Counted from the first letter of the stretch, positions 8,523-16,654 are shown. The stretch is DNA of 64,000 nucleotides from REEB95 sp963810055 (GCA_963810055.1 CAWEME010000011.1:1-64000); one strand, 5' to 3'. Notes: a model not told the origin generated them from the letters alone. Made by a program: numbers and translations.

Positions 8523-9385
8523 TGCGTTTCGCCTATTATCCCGGCTGCACAGCTAAGGGGAGCACGCAAGAAGTCGATATTGCCACGAAGCGGCTAGCTC
8601 AGCATCTCGCGTTCGATCTCGTTGAGCTGACCGATGCGGGCTGTTGCGGCTCCTGCGAGATCAAGGCAGTGAATCCCGAATTGCATCTATATTTAAATGC
8701 CCGGATCCTGGCGCTTGCCAATATGCGCGGTCTCGAAATTGTAACGGTATGCGATACCTGTCAGGCCAATCTTCTTCAGACCGGGCGTCGACTCGATGCC
8801 GATCTGACAAAGCGCGCCGAAGTCACGAAAAAACTAGCCGATGCCGGAGTTATTTACGAGCGCTCCCCTCGATCGCGCCACCTCACGCGCGTGTTGCTCG
8901 AAGATATCGGCGCGCCTCTCCTGACAAGCCACGTGGTAAACCCACTCAAGAACCTGCGTGTCGCCCCTTTTGCCTGCTGTCACACCTTTCGGGGCCCGAG
9001 CGCGGAGGCACAAAACCGCGGCGTTCTAGATGTTATTGTTGAAATCGCTGGCGCCCACCCTGTGCAAGTGCGCAACGACAAGGATTGCTGCGGATTCCAC
9101 ATCCTCATGGTCGAGGAGGATTTAGCAGCCCGCGCGGCAGGCAAATTCCTGGCGCGATGCGCCGATGAAAAAGTCGATTGTGTTGTCACATCGAGTCCGC
9201 TCTGCCACACGGCATTGGACATCTATCAGAATGCTGCCGAGAGGGTCGCGAGCCGTACTCTGGGGGTTCCTATTCTGCATGTTGAACAACTCCTGGCATT
9301 GAGTTTCGGGATCCCCGCGAACGAACTTGGCCTAGATCGTCACATGATCTCGACTGCGCCTCTGTTGGCGCGTTTAGCAGCCTGA
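8522..9385 (+). CDS. CCG-domain subunit (HdrB/SdhE/MfrE-like)
   Basis: This cysteine-rich protein resembles heterodisulfide reductase subunit B and the E subunit of non-classical succinate dehydrogenase or methylmenaquinol:fumarate reductase. The first CCG motif is complete: Cys9, Cys41-Cys42, Cys77 and Cys80 (CX31CCX34CXXC). The second has Cys153, Cys189-Cys190 and Cys228, but Ser225 stands where the first Cys of CXXC belongs. One non-cubane cluster is therefore expected to be normal and the other altered. The ATG at 8522 overlaps the previous stop (TGATG) and has AAGGAG eight bases upstream. It replaces the usual membrane anchor subunits, of which none is encoded nearby. Confidence 0.85.
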   Translation: MRFAYYPGCTAKGSTQEVDIATKRLAQHLAFDLVELTDAGCCGSCEIKAVNPELHLYLNARILALANMRGLEIVTVCDTCQANLLQTGRRLDADLTKRAEVTKKLADAGVIYERSPRSRHLTRVLLEDIGAPLLTSHVVNPLKNLRVAPFACCHTFRGPSAEAQNRGVLDVIVEIAGAHPVQVRNDKDCCGFHILMVEEDLAARAAGKFLARCADEKVDCVVTSSPLCHTALDIYQNAAERVASRTLGVPILHVEQLLALSFGIPANELGLDRHMISTAPLLARLAA

Positions 9386-9427
9386 GGCGTCATGGAACTG
9401 GTCTTCCGTCGCATATCCTGATCTCCA

Positions 9428-10585
9428 GTGCTCGTCAGGGTCGCGCTGCTTTGGTTTGTGGGCATTACATTACGCGTGACACTCCTCGCTGTGCCGCCGG
9501 TCATTCCGCTGATCCATCGTGACCTAGGCCTCAACGAGACCGCGGTCGGCGCCCTGTCTTCTCTACCAATCCTTCTGTTTGCCGCAGCGGCGATACCCGG
9601 CTCGTTGCTGATTGCTCGGGCAGGTCTGCGTTACGCGGTAATCGCCGGGCTTAGTTTGGTGGCGATCTTCTCGGCCACGCGCGGACTGTTCTTGTCGACC
9701 CCGATCCTATTTGCATCAACATTCTTGATGGGCGTCGGTATAGCGATCCTCCAACCCGCAATGCCGGTCCTAGTCAAGAACTGGTTTCCCGAAAAGGTTG
9801 CCATGGCGACCGCGGTCTACACAAACGGTCTTCTAGTCGGGCAGACGCTGGGGGCGGGGCTGACGTTGCCTATTGTTTTGCCTTTGGCACAGGGGAGCTG
9901 GCAGATGGCCTTTGTTCTCTGGGCGGTTCCGGTCGCGGTCATTGCCGTCGCGATTGCAGTCTCGATGCGTGACGAGCAGGTACCGCGATCGGATCGGGCG
10001 CGCCGCTGGTGGCCGGACTGGCGCGACAAGCGGACATGGCAGCTTGGGATTGTGCTCGGCGGCAGCTCAAGCCTCTATTTTGCAGCAAACGCATTCCTGC
10101 CTGACCTTCTCCACGTATCCAGTCGTGGAAACTTAATTGCAGCAACATTGACTTCGATGAGCTTGTGCCAAATTCCAGCTCCGGTTCTTGTTCTTTTCGC
10201 GGGCCGCTATCTAGTCGGGCGACGGGTGCCTTTCGTCATGACAGGCGTGCTATCAGTACTTGCTCTGTGCGGCCTGCTCATCTCCGGCGGCAGTGGCGTC
10301 GTTATCTGGGCAGGAGTTCTTGGCTTCTGTACGGCGTTCAATCTCACGCTCGGGCTTGCGCTCCCTGCCCTGCTGGTTAATCCCGCAGACGTGCATCGTT
10401 TATCTGCAGCTATGTTTGCTGTGGCCTATGGATGTGCCGTGGCCGTCCCAGTTGTCGGTGGTATTCTTTGGGATATCTTCTCAGCAGCGTCGCTCGCGTT
10501 CGTTCCGGCTTTTCTGGCCGCTTTCACGGTCATTGGCGTCGCCGCAATCGTCGATCTGAAGACGCCTTCGCGAGCTCTTCGATAG
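9428..10585 (+). CDS. MFS transporter, CynX/NimT-like
   Basis: This 385-aa major-facilitator protein has about twelve membrane segments. The N-terminal pattern (LLAVPPVIPLIHRDLGLNE, then ALSSLPILLFAAAAIPGSLL) is typical of the cyanate/nitroimidazole-permease (CynX/NimT) branch, whose members move small anions or drugs. It is on the same strand as the flavoprotein complex, 42 bases after it, and precedes a LysR gene. No good ribosome site is seen before the GTG at 9428, so the start is uncertain. Whether it imports substrate or exports product is unknown. Confidence 0.8.
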   Translation: MLVRVALLWFVGITLRVTLLAVPPVIPLIHRDLGLNETAVGALSSLPILLFAAAAIPGSLLIARAGLRYAVIAGLSLVAIFSATRGLFLSTPILFASTFLMGVGIAILQPAMPVLVKNWFPEKVAMATAVYTNGLLVGQTLGAGLTLPIVLPLAQGSWQMAFVLWAVPVAVIAVAIAVSMRDEQVPRSDRARRWWPDWRDKRTWQLGIVLGGSSSLYFAANAFLPDLLHVSSRGNLIAATLTSMSLCQIPAPVLVLFAGRYLVGRRVPFVMTGVLSVLALCGLLISGGSGVVIWAGVLGFCTAFNLTLGLALPALLVNPADVHRLSAAMFAVAYGCAVAVPVVGGILWDIFSAASLAFVPAFLAAFTVIGVAAIVDLKTPSRALR

Positions 10586-10693
10586 TCTGCGCTCTACGAG
10601 ACTCTACAGCCATGTCGATCTACTGCTATATATGAGCCTGGGAGTACAGCGATCGGAACAGAGAAAAGAGCAGTCTCCGGATAGGAGTGGGGC

Positions 10694-11617
10694 ATGGAAC
10701 TTTATCACCTGAAGACATTCTTGGTCACAACCGAAGAAGGCCAGATCACGAAGGCTTCTCGACGTCTGAATCTAACCCAACCCGCTGTTAGTGCGCAGAT
10801 AAAGGCCCTCGAACAGGAAGTGGGTTTCCCGCTGTTCGAACGCACCGGTAGCGGCATCGTGCCGACGAGGGCAGGCGAGGAACTTCTGAAGTACGCGTAT
10901 CGCGTCGTGGCGGCCTCAAAAGAATTTACGCTTCACGGCCGAAAATTACGTGATGAGCTTTGCCAAGAGCTTCGGCTCGGAACGATCATGCACCCGCGTT
11001 TCATTCGTCTCGGACCTCTCATTCTCCGACTACTGGAGCTATATCCTTTGCTACGGATAAAGCTTCATCATGGCGTCTCTGAAGGCGTCGTCGAAAGCAT
11101 GAAGACTGGCGAGCTTGATGCGGCATTTCTTCTAGGAAGCGATCCCATCGATGATATTTCATATATTGACCTCGCCCGTCTTGAATATTGCGTTGTGGGG
11201 CCGGCCGCCTGGGCAGCGCAGATAGAAAACGCCACTCTCAATGAACTGAGTCAATTGCCGTGGCTTGGCGCCCCGACCGGAAGCTCGCAGGCAATGCTCT
11301 TTTCGCGTTTATTTCCTGATCCGCGAGTGCAGCCAACGAAAATAATCGAAGTCGACCAAGAAACCACTATGATTTGCCTAGTACTCGAACAGGTCGGTAT
11401 GTGCCTGATGCGACGCGAACTCGCAGAGAGTTTCCGTCGCGCCCGACAAGTCTCGGTCTGGCCAGGAACTGGTCCTCGTGCGACGCTGTCGTTCGTCTAC
11501 GAGACGTCCCGCGCAACCGATCCAGCGATCGCTGCCACGATTAGAGCCATCGGCGAGATCTGGCAAGGCGCGCGCGCGAAGAAGCCCGTCGACGTTTTTG
11601 CAATCGGCGCTTCCTAA
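10694..11617 (+). CDS. LysR-family transcriptional regulator
   Basis: This 307-aa LysR regulator has an N-terminal winged helix-turn-helix (residues about 1–60, with ASRRLNLTQPAVSAQIKALE) and a periplasmic-binding-like effector domain. AGGAG at about 10683–10687 supports the ATG. It lies downstream of, and on the same strand as, the transporter/flavoprotein operon, so it is a good candidate regulator of that operon. The effector is probably the imported acid or a metabolite (inference from LysR biology). It is followed by an IS3 remnant and a convergent transporter gene. Confidence 0.9.
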   Translation: MELYHLKTFLVTTEEGQITKASRRLNLTQPAVSAQIKALEQEVGFPLFERTGSGIVPTRAGEELLKYAYRVVAASKEFTLHGRKLRDELCQELRLGTIMHPRFIRLGPLILRLLELYPLLRIKLHHGVSEGVVESMKTGELDAAFLLGSDPIDDISYIDLARLEYCVVGPAAWAAQIENATLNELSQLPWLGAPTGSSQAMLFSRLFPDPRVQPTKIIEVDQETTMICLVLEQVGMCLMRRELAESFRRARQVSVWPGTGPRATLSFVYETSRATDPAIAATIRAIGEIWQGARAKKPVDVFAIGAS

Positions 11618-11712
11618 TGTCCCGCCTCATACTGAGCTACTCTTCGGAATTCGAACAGTAATGTAAGTTACGGCGTCGGTGTCTGCTGATCATCGACGAG
11701 AGGAGATCAGCG

Positions 11713-11769
11713 ATGTTAAAACGCAAACGGCACGAGCCTGAGTTTAAGGCTCGGTTTGACTCCTGCTAA
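11713..11769 (+). pseudogene. IS3-type transposase OrfA start fragment
   Basis: Eighteen codons reading MLKRKRHEPEFKARFDSC, then TAA, match the beginning of IS3-family OrfA proteins (typically KRKRHSPEFKA...). A purine-rich ribosome site (GAGAGGAGATCAGCG) precedes the ATG. The frame stops just where the helix-turn-helix should begin, so only the extreme 5' end of the element remains. It sits between the LysR gene and the convergent transporter and marks an old insertion or rearrangement point. Confidence 0.6.
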
Positions 11770-11774
11770 ACACA

Positions 11775-13010
11775 TCAACCTTTGCTGGGCACACCTCCGA
11801 GCTTGATCATCTCGATACGCGGGATCAGCAACAAATAGCCAATGGCGCACACCACCAGCATAGCGCCGGCGACAATTAGTGCGGCTGCAAAGGAGTGGGT
11901 CGCATCATAGAGCACACCGGTAATCACCGGTGCGACGACGCCACCGAGATTTCCCCCGGTATTCTGAATTGCGCCAACCACTCCTCCACGGTTTTCGGGA
12001 GCGAGTGCTGAAGGAACTGCCAGCATGTTCGGAACTGCGACACCCAGACCGGCGAGCGAGACCCCAAACAGGAATACCGCCATCTCGCCGCTGTTGACGA
12101 ATCCGGCCGGCACGATGGCGAGCCCGACGATCAATCCTAGGCCGATCGCCGTCTTTCGGACTAGGGTCGGCGAATAGCCGTTATGGATGAACCGATCCGA
12201 CGCCCAGGCTCCGGCCAGGCCGAAAACAAGCTGTACGAGGAATGGGATCGCGGAAAACCATCCCGCTTTGAGGATGGTGAAGCCCCGGTCCATTATTAGG
12301 AAGCTCGGAAGCCAGGTCACGTAGACGTAGAACACGTATAGGTAACCGAAGTAACCGATCATCACGCCCCAGATCTCCCGTTTGGACAGCAGCTCCATCC
12401 ATTCGGCGCGGGTTAATTCTGACCGTGCCTCGCCCACGTCGTCCTGGCGGGAGGGCGCCACGATCAGCCACGGGATCAGCCACAGCAGCGACATCAGCCC
12501 AACGATGACGAACATGTTGCGCCAGCCGAAAGCAACGATCAGCCCGGCAGCAAGTGGCGCTCCGATCGCGGGCCCAACTTTGGACCCTTCGCTGTAGATG
12601 GCACTGGCGAGCGCGCGGTTGCGCTCGGAAAACGCCGTCGACACCAGACGGTAGCCGCTCGGATAGACCGGCGATTCGCCAATCCCGAGGCCCAGTCTAC
12701 AGGCGAGCAAGGTGGTCAGCGACGACACCCATCCCGTAACGATACAAGAGAGAGACCATAGGATATATCCAACCGCCATCACTCGTTTAGTGCCGTAGCG
12801 GTCGATCATCCAGCCCGACGGCAATTGCATGATGGTGTATGACCAGAAAAACGCAGCGAGCAGGATGCCAGCAAGGGTGGCATCAATTCCGAATTCCCTC
12901 ATGATCGTCGGAGTGGCGACCGATAATAAAACGCGGTCTAGGAACGCAACCCCGACTGCGAGCCCCAGAACTACGACAATGATCCAACTGCGCGCCGTAT
13001 CTTTTTCCAT
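11775..13010 (-). CDS. MFS transporter, anion:cation symporter type (paralogue)
   Basis: This 411-aa major-facilitator protein is closely related to the gene at 4580. Shared blocks include AFFWSYT, RLGLGIGESP, SAIYSEG and GPAIGAPLAA. It is predicted to import an organic anion. AAGGAGGAG directly precedes two possible ATGs; the second (13010) has the better spacing, while the first (13016) would add two residues. It is the last gene of a minus-strand unit preceded by the decayed flavin-reductase gene and an enoyl-CoA hydratase, so it probably serves the acyl-CoA branch of the cluster. Confidence 0.9.
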   Translation of the reverse strand: MEKDTARSWIIVVVLGLAVGVAFLDRVLLSVATPTIMREFGIDATLAGILLAAFFWSYTIMQLPSGWMIDRYGTKRVMAVGYILWSLSCIVTGWVSSLTTLLACRLGLGIGESPVYPSGYRLVSTAFSERNRALASAIYSEGSKVGPAIGAPLAAGLIVAFGWRNMFVIVGLMSLLWLIPWLIVAPSRQDDVGEARSELTRAEWMELLSKREIWGVMIGYFGYLYVFYVYVTWLPSFLIMDRGFTILKAGWFSAIPFLVQLVFGLAGAWASDRFIHNGYSPTLVRKTAIGLGLIVGLAIVPAGFVNSGEMAVFLFGVSLAGLGVAVPNMLAVPSALAPENRGGVVGAIQNTGGNLGGVVAPVITGVLYDATHSFAAALIVAGAMLVVCAIGYLLLIPRIEMIKLGGVPSKG

Positions 13011-13038
13011 GGCCATCTCCTCCTTGATGTGGTCGTGC

Positions 13039-13377
13039 TCACGACTTCGGCGTGAGCTTTATGAGCTTCATCGTCGTGATTTTCCCGAGGCTTGCCTAAT
13101 GTGGACCTCCGAACCCGGCGATCGGCCGGAGCGCAGTGGTTTCAATTTTTCCATCGGAGAATAATTCATCTCGAATATGGAACATCATTTCCCGGCCGAT
13201 GAACAATTGACTTTTAAGCTCGCCAAATTCGGTGACATCGTGCAGCACGCGCTTGAGACTGATCGGTGCGTCGGCGATCGGGGGCGACTTGACGGTGCGA
13301 TTCGGCACCATCTCGAGTTCGAGCAAATCGACTTCGCTGATGCCGGCCGCGTGTTCGATCTTAGCAATGCAACAGTT
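13039..13377 (-). pseudogene. Flavin reductase-like protein, C-terminal remnant with nonsense codon
   Basis: The C-terminal half of a flavin-reductase-like (FMN split-barrel) protein is readable on the minus strand: ISEVDLLELEMVPNRTV, then DAPISLKRVLHDV, IGREMMFHIRDEL and LRPIAGFGGPH. The family then has Tyr. Here a TAG (13098–13096) takes its place, and the frame continues ASLGKITTMKL to a natural stop at 13041–13039. The N-terminal half with the FMN-binding part is not recognisable upstream. The gene sits in the gap between the enoyl-CoA hydratase and the transporter, so it was once a member of that operon. The TAG could be a sequencing error, but the missing N-terminus could not be explained that way. 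Confidence 0.65.
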
Positions 13378-13493
13378 TGCGCCATCGCTAAACCGTGATT
13401 CTCGTCGCCGATCGCGCTGGCTATGTCGCATCGCTATCGGGATTGGGATGGCGCGGAAGCAATACCCCGCGACTAAAATCGTGTGGGTGCCCA

Positions 13494-14306
13494 TCAGGAT
13501 GGATATCGGGCTTGCGCCCATTTGATCGCTGACGCGAATCCGTCGCGGTCTATTCGTTCAGTCAGTTCGTCCCGGAGCGCATTCGGCGTGGTCTTGATCG
13601 TAGCGAAAATATCGACGCCAAGATCGATGCTGGCGTGGAACCCCATGATTTCGTAGACCCGGTTCACGCCCTGTTTGTTGAAGTACCAGGTTTCGGGTGG
13701 GAACGCCGCCATCTTTCCGGCGAGGTGTTTTACGCGATCTTCCAGTTGCCCCGGCTTGCAAAGCTCGGTGAGGATTCCATAGCTCAGCGCGGTGCTCGCC
13801 GTGATGACGTCTCCGGTGAGCAGCAGATGCTTTGCCTGCCGCATTCCCATGATCCAGGGCGTGATGAAGAATGGGGGCGCATCGGCGACACGCACCTCCG
13901 GCTCGCCGAAACACGCGCCCGGATCGGCCAGCACGAAATCGCACGCCATCGCCAGTTCAAAGCCGCCCCCGAGGCAAAAGCCTTCCACCGCGGCGATTAC
14001 CGGTTTCTTCAGTCGCCAGATTGTCCAGCAGGTCTCGTTGCCGATGGTGATGAAGCCGCGGGGACCGGAATAGGTCTTCGCGCCGGATTTGCTGCGCGCT
14101 GCGGTGAGGTCGTTGCCGGCGGAAAAATTTTTTCCGGCGCCGCTGATGACGACGCATCGGATCGCGTCGTCAGCCTCGGCCTCGAGCAGGGCGGCGCGAA
14201 GTTCGCGGTACTGCGGCAGATTGAAGGCGTTATAGACCTTGGGTCGGTTTAGGGTGACCCATCGTGCCCGCTCCGCGTCCTTCGTCTCGATCGTCTCGTA
14301 CTGCAT
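13494..14306 (-). CDS. Enoyl-CoA hydratase/isomerase family protein
   Basis: This 270-aa crotonase-fold enzyme probably hydrates or isomerises an enoyl-CoA made in this cluster. Visible marks are the CoA/oxyanion segment GAGKNFSAGNDL (about residues 57–68), the second oxyanion element EGFCLGGGFELAMACD, and FGEPEVRVADAPPFF where catalytic Glu residues usually lie. Length is normal. It is transcribed divergently from the GntR regulator, with a candidate operator at 14402–14420 between them, and is followed by the flavin-reductase remnant and an MFS gene. The exact reaction (hydratase, isomerase or hydrolase) cannot be told from sequence alone. Confidence 0.88.
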   Translation of the reverse strand: MQYETIETKDAERARWVTLNRPKVYNAFNLPQYRELRAALLEAEADDAIRCVVISGAGKNFSAGNDLTAARSKSGAKTYSGPRGFITIGNETCWTIWRLKKPVIAAVEGFCLGGGFELAMACDFVLADPGACFGEPEVRVADAPPFFITPWIMGMRQAKHLLLTGDVITASTALSYGILTELCKPGQLEDRVKHLAGKMAAFPPETWYFNKQGVNRVYEIMGFHASIDLGVDIFATIKTTPNALRDELTERIDRDGFASAIKWAQARYPS

Positions 14307-14401
14307 TCCTGTGGATCCTGGTTTGCGATGAACAAACCGTCGCTTGCTGCCCCTTCACGGCTTAAGGGCAAGAGTTGAACAGAACCTTCCGAGTTTCTGA
14401 T

Positions 14402-14420
14402 TAAAATGTCAATCAAATAT
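14402..14420. promoter_or_regulatory. Candidate GntR operator, imperfect copy
   Basis: The segment TGTCAATCAAATAT in the divergent hydratase/GntR promoter region is the reverse complement of ATATTTGATTGACA, found in the perfect inverted repeat at 15341–15359. The right arm and 5-bp centre match exactly; the left arm matches at three of seven positions. Two inverted copies flanking one regulator gene suggest autoregulation plus control of the downstream reductase gene (inference). Confidence 0.5.
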
Positions 14421-14562
14421 ATAATAGACGTAAGTTGGAATTGTGCTATGTAACGTCCGGATGTTATGTCGCCAGCTGACCTGCATCCGATTTACGGGAC
14501 GGAAATCCGTCGATGAGCGGACGTCCAGCTCGGTTCATGCTCTGGATGCAATCGGAGGCTTG

Positions 14563-15309
14563 ATGTCGATAAATTATCAGAATTTCAATACTGAGGGCAT
14601 TGCGAAGCAGATCGCCACCAGCATCCGCGACGCGATCATGGAACAGCGCCTCAAGGTCGACGAACGGCTTCCGACCGAGGAAGAGCTTGCCGAGCGTTTT
14701 GGCGTATCCCGGCCGACCATCCGCGAGGCACTCAAACGACTCGCGGCGCAAAACCTGATATGGACGCGGCGCGGCCCCGCTGGCGGAAGCTTTGTCAAGA
14801 AACCTAGCCACGAGGAGATCCGCGATCAGCTTTCGAGCATGACATCGGTGCTGGTCAGCGTCGGCGAATTCAACTTGTCGAGCATTGTTGAGGCTCGGCA
14901 CGAATTGGAACGCGTGTGCTGCCGGCTCGCTGCGGAGCGCCGCACGGAGGGCCAACTGAATGCGATGGTGACCGAATTGCACATCCAATGCGATACAGCG
15001 ATCACAGACGTCGAGTTCTGCGCCTCTGATGTCCGGTTTCATCGCTTGATAGTCGAAGCCACCGACAATCCCGTTCTGCGCTTCCTGATGTCGGCGGTGA
15101 TCGAGGTCCTCCAACCCGTGCTCAACCTCGTGGTTTACAGGTTTCGCGAGCGCGGGCTCATCGTCGAGCAGCACCAGGCAATCTACGACGCGCTTAAGGC
15201 CCGGCAACCCGAGCGCGCCGTGGCCGGGCTCGATCGTCAAATGCTCTATCTCAAGGAGAAATACGCCGCCGCGCAGGAATGGCGCAGGCAGAAAGATGCC
15301 GACGTCTAA
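14563..15309 (+). CDS. GntR-family regulator, FadR/FCD subfamily
   Basis: This 248-aa regulator has an N-terminal GntR winged helix (LPTEEELAERFGVSRPTIRE, then the wing GPAGGSFV) and a helical FCD effector domain. The FCD part shows the metal/ligand signature DVRFHRLIVEATDNP and a later His-containing HQAIYDALKARQPERA. The ATG at 14563 follows GGAGG at 14554–14558; the frame is open further upstream without a ribosome site. It is divergent from the hydratase operon and upstream of the reductase and ligase genes. FCD regulators commonly sense acids or acyl-CoAs, fitting a role as pathway repressor here. Confidence 0.92.
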   Translation: MSINYQNFNTEGIAKQIATSIRDAIMEQRLKVDERLPTEEELAERFGVSRPTIREALKRLAAQNLIWTRRGPAGGSFVKKPSHEEIRDQLSSMTSVLVSVGEFNLSSIVEARHELERVCCRLAAERRTEGQLNAMVTELHIQCDTAITDVEFCASDVRFHRLIVEATDNPVLRFLMSAVIEVLQPVLNLVVYRFRERGLIVEQHQAIYDALKARQPERAVAGLDRQMLYLKEKYAAAQEWRRQKDADV

Positions 15310-15340
15310 GCCGTCTTGTCCATGGAGGTGATATAATGTC

Positions 15341-15359
15341 ATATTTGATTGACAAATAT
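15341..15359. promoter_or_regulatory. Perfect inverted repeat, candidate GntR operator
   Basis: ATATTTG-ATTGA-CAAATAT has 7-bp perfect arms and a 5-bp centre. It lies between the GntR gene and the reductase gene (start 15410), where a promoter is expected. A related copy in opposite orientation is upstream of the GntR gene (14402–14420). I propose it as the binding site of the GntR/FCD regulator. Confidence 0.6.
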
Positions 15360-15409
15360 TAAAATGCGAGGAATCTTCCGCCCAGTTTGATCAATATCGG
15401 GAGGGACCA

Positions 15410-16654
15410 GTGGTGAAATCACCTGAGCTTTGCAATCTAGGAGACCGTCCTCCGCTTGGACAGGTCCCGGCCAGGATGCACGCCTTCGTCGTCAGGCAGG
15501 ACCGTTTCGGCGAACCTGAGCAGGCTTGGCGCCACGAGATCATCGCGACGCCCTCGATTGGCCCAGAAGAGGTTTTGGTCTATGTCATGGCCACGGGCAT
15601 CAACTACAACAACGTCTGGGCGGCGCTGGGACAGCCCGTCAACGTCATCACGGATCGCCAGAAAAAGGGCGAACCTGAAGATTTCCATGCCGGCGGCAGC
15701 GACTGCGCCGGGATCGTGTGGTCGGTCGGCGAGCGGGTGAAGAACGTTCGTCCCGGCGATGCCGTCATCGTCCACAGCGGATGGTGGGAACCGGACGATC
15801 CTTGGGTGAAAGCCGGCCGCGATCCCATTCTCGCCGAGAGTACCCGCATTTGGGGTTATCAGACCAACTACGGAAGCTATTGCCAGTTCGCACGCGCGCA
15901 GGCGCACCAGTGCATTCTAAAGCCGGCCCGTCTGACCTGGGAGCAGGCCGCCTGTTTCCTGCTCTGTGCCTCGACGGCGTATCGCATGCTGATGGGTTGG
16001 ACGCCGAACGTGATCGAACGCGGCGCGCCCGTCCTGGTCTGGGGTGCAGCCGGCGGGCTCGGTAGTCTGGCGCTCCAGATTACGAAACATTTCGGCGGGC
16101 GGCCGATTGCAGTCATCTCAGACGACGCCAAGAGACAATTCTGCCTGGACCACGGTGCTGTCGGGGTCATCAACCGGAAACAGTTCGGTCACTGGGGAAA
16201 AATGCCGGATGTCTCGAACCCGGCCTATAACGATTGGCTCAAGGGGGCGCGGGAATTCGGCAAGGCGATCTGGACCGCGCTGGGCGAGCGATCGAGCCCT
16301 CGTATCGTCTTCGAGCATCCCGGCGAGGATACCCTGCCGACTTCGGACTTCGTCTGCAGCACCGGCGGCATGGTGGTGATTTGCGCCGGCACCTCTGGAT
16401 ACAATGTCACGATGGATCTGCGTTATCACTGGATGCGACAAAAGCGTTTTCAGGGAAGTCACCTCGCCAATGACGAGCAGGCGCTCGCGGTCACCAAGCT
16501 GGTTGAGGCCGGGCATATCGACCCGTGCCTGTCCACCACGTTCGGCTTCGAGGAAATCGGCAAGGCGCATCAGTTGATGCACGAAAACCGTCACGCTGCG
16601 GGAAACATGGCGGCGCTCGTCAATGCGGTCGGTCTGGGAACCGGCGCGGCCTGA
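15410..16654 (+). CDS. Crotonyl-CoA carboxylase/reductase homologue
   Basis: This 414-aa medium-chain dehydrogenase/reductase matches the crotonyl-CoA carboxylase/reductase (Ccr) family over its length: GINYNNVWAALG, DFHAGGSDCAGIVWSVG, the nucleotide loop VLVWGAAGGLGS (about 208–219), VFEHPGEDTLPTS and MRQKRFQGSHLAND. Ccr reductively carboxylates crotonyl-CoA with NADPH and CO2. Of the CO2-binding residues described for the Kitasatospora enzyme, the Asn in NYNN and the His in GSH (His351) are kept. The Phe/Tyr-Glu pair is Tyr150-Gln151 here. It may therefore be a plain enoyl-CoA reductase. Start is GTG 15410 or 15413 after GGGAGGG. It is followed by an acyl-CoA synthetase. Confidence 0.85.
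   Translation: MVKSPELCNLGDRPPLGQVPARMHAFVVRQDRFGEPEQAWRHEIIATPSIGPEEVLVYVMATGINYNNVWAALGQPVNVITDRQKKGEPEDFHAGGSDCAGIVWSVGERVKNVRPGDAVIVHSGWWEPDDPWVKAGRDPILAESTRIWGYQTNYGSYCQFARAQAHQCILKPARLTWEQAACFLLCASTAYRMLMGWTPNVIERGAPVLVWGAAGGLGSLALQITKHFGGRPIAVISDDAKRQFCLDHGAVGVINRKQFGHWGKMPDVSNPAYNDWLKGAREFGKAIWTALGERSSPRIVFEHPGEDTLPTSDFVCSTGGMVVICAGTSGYNVTMDLRYHWMRQKRFQGSHLANDEQALAVTKLVEAGHIDPCLSTTFGFEEIGKAHQLMHENRHAAGNMAALVNAVGLGTGAA

Noticed and set aside
13177..13398. Plus-strand and second minus-strand frames in the hydratase/transporter gap
   Set aside because: The only frame with family similarity is the minus-strand flavin-reductase remnant; the others are shadows.
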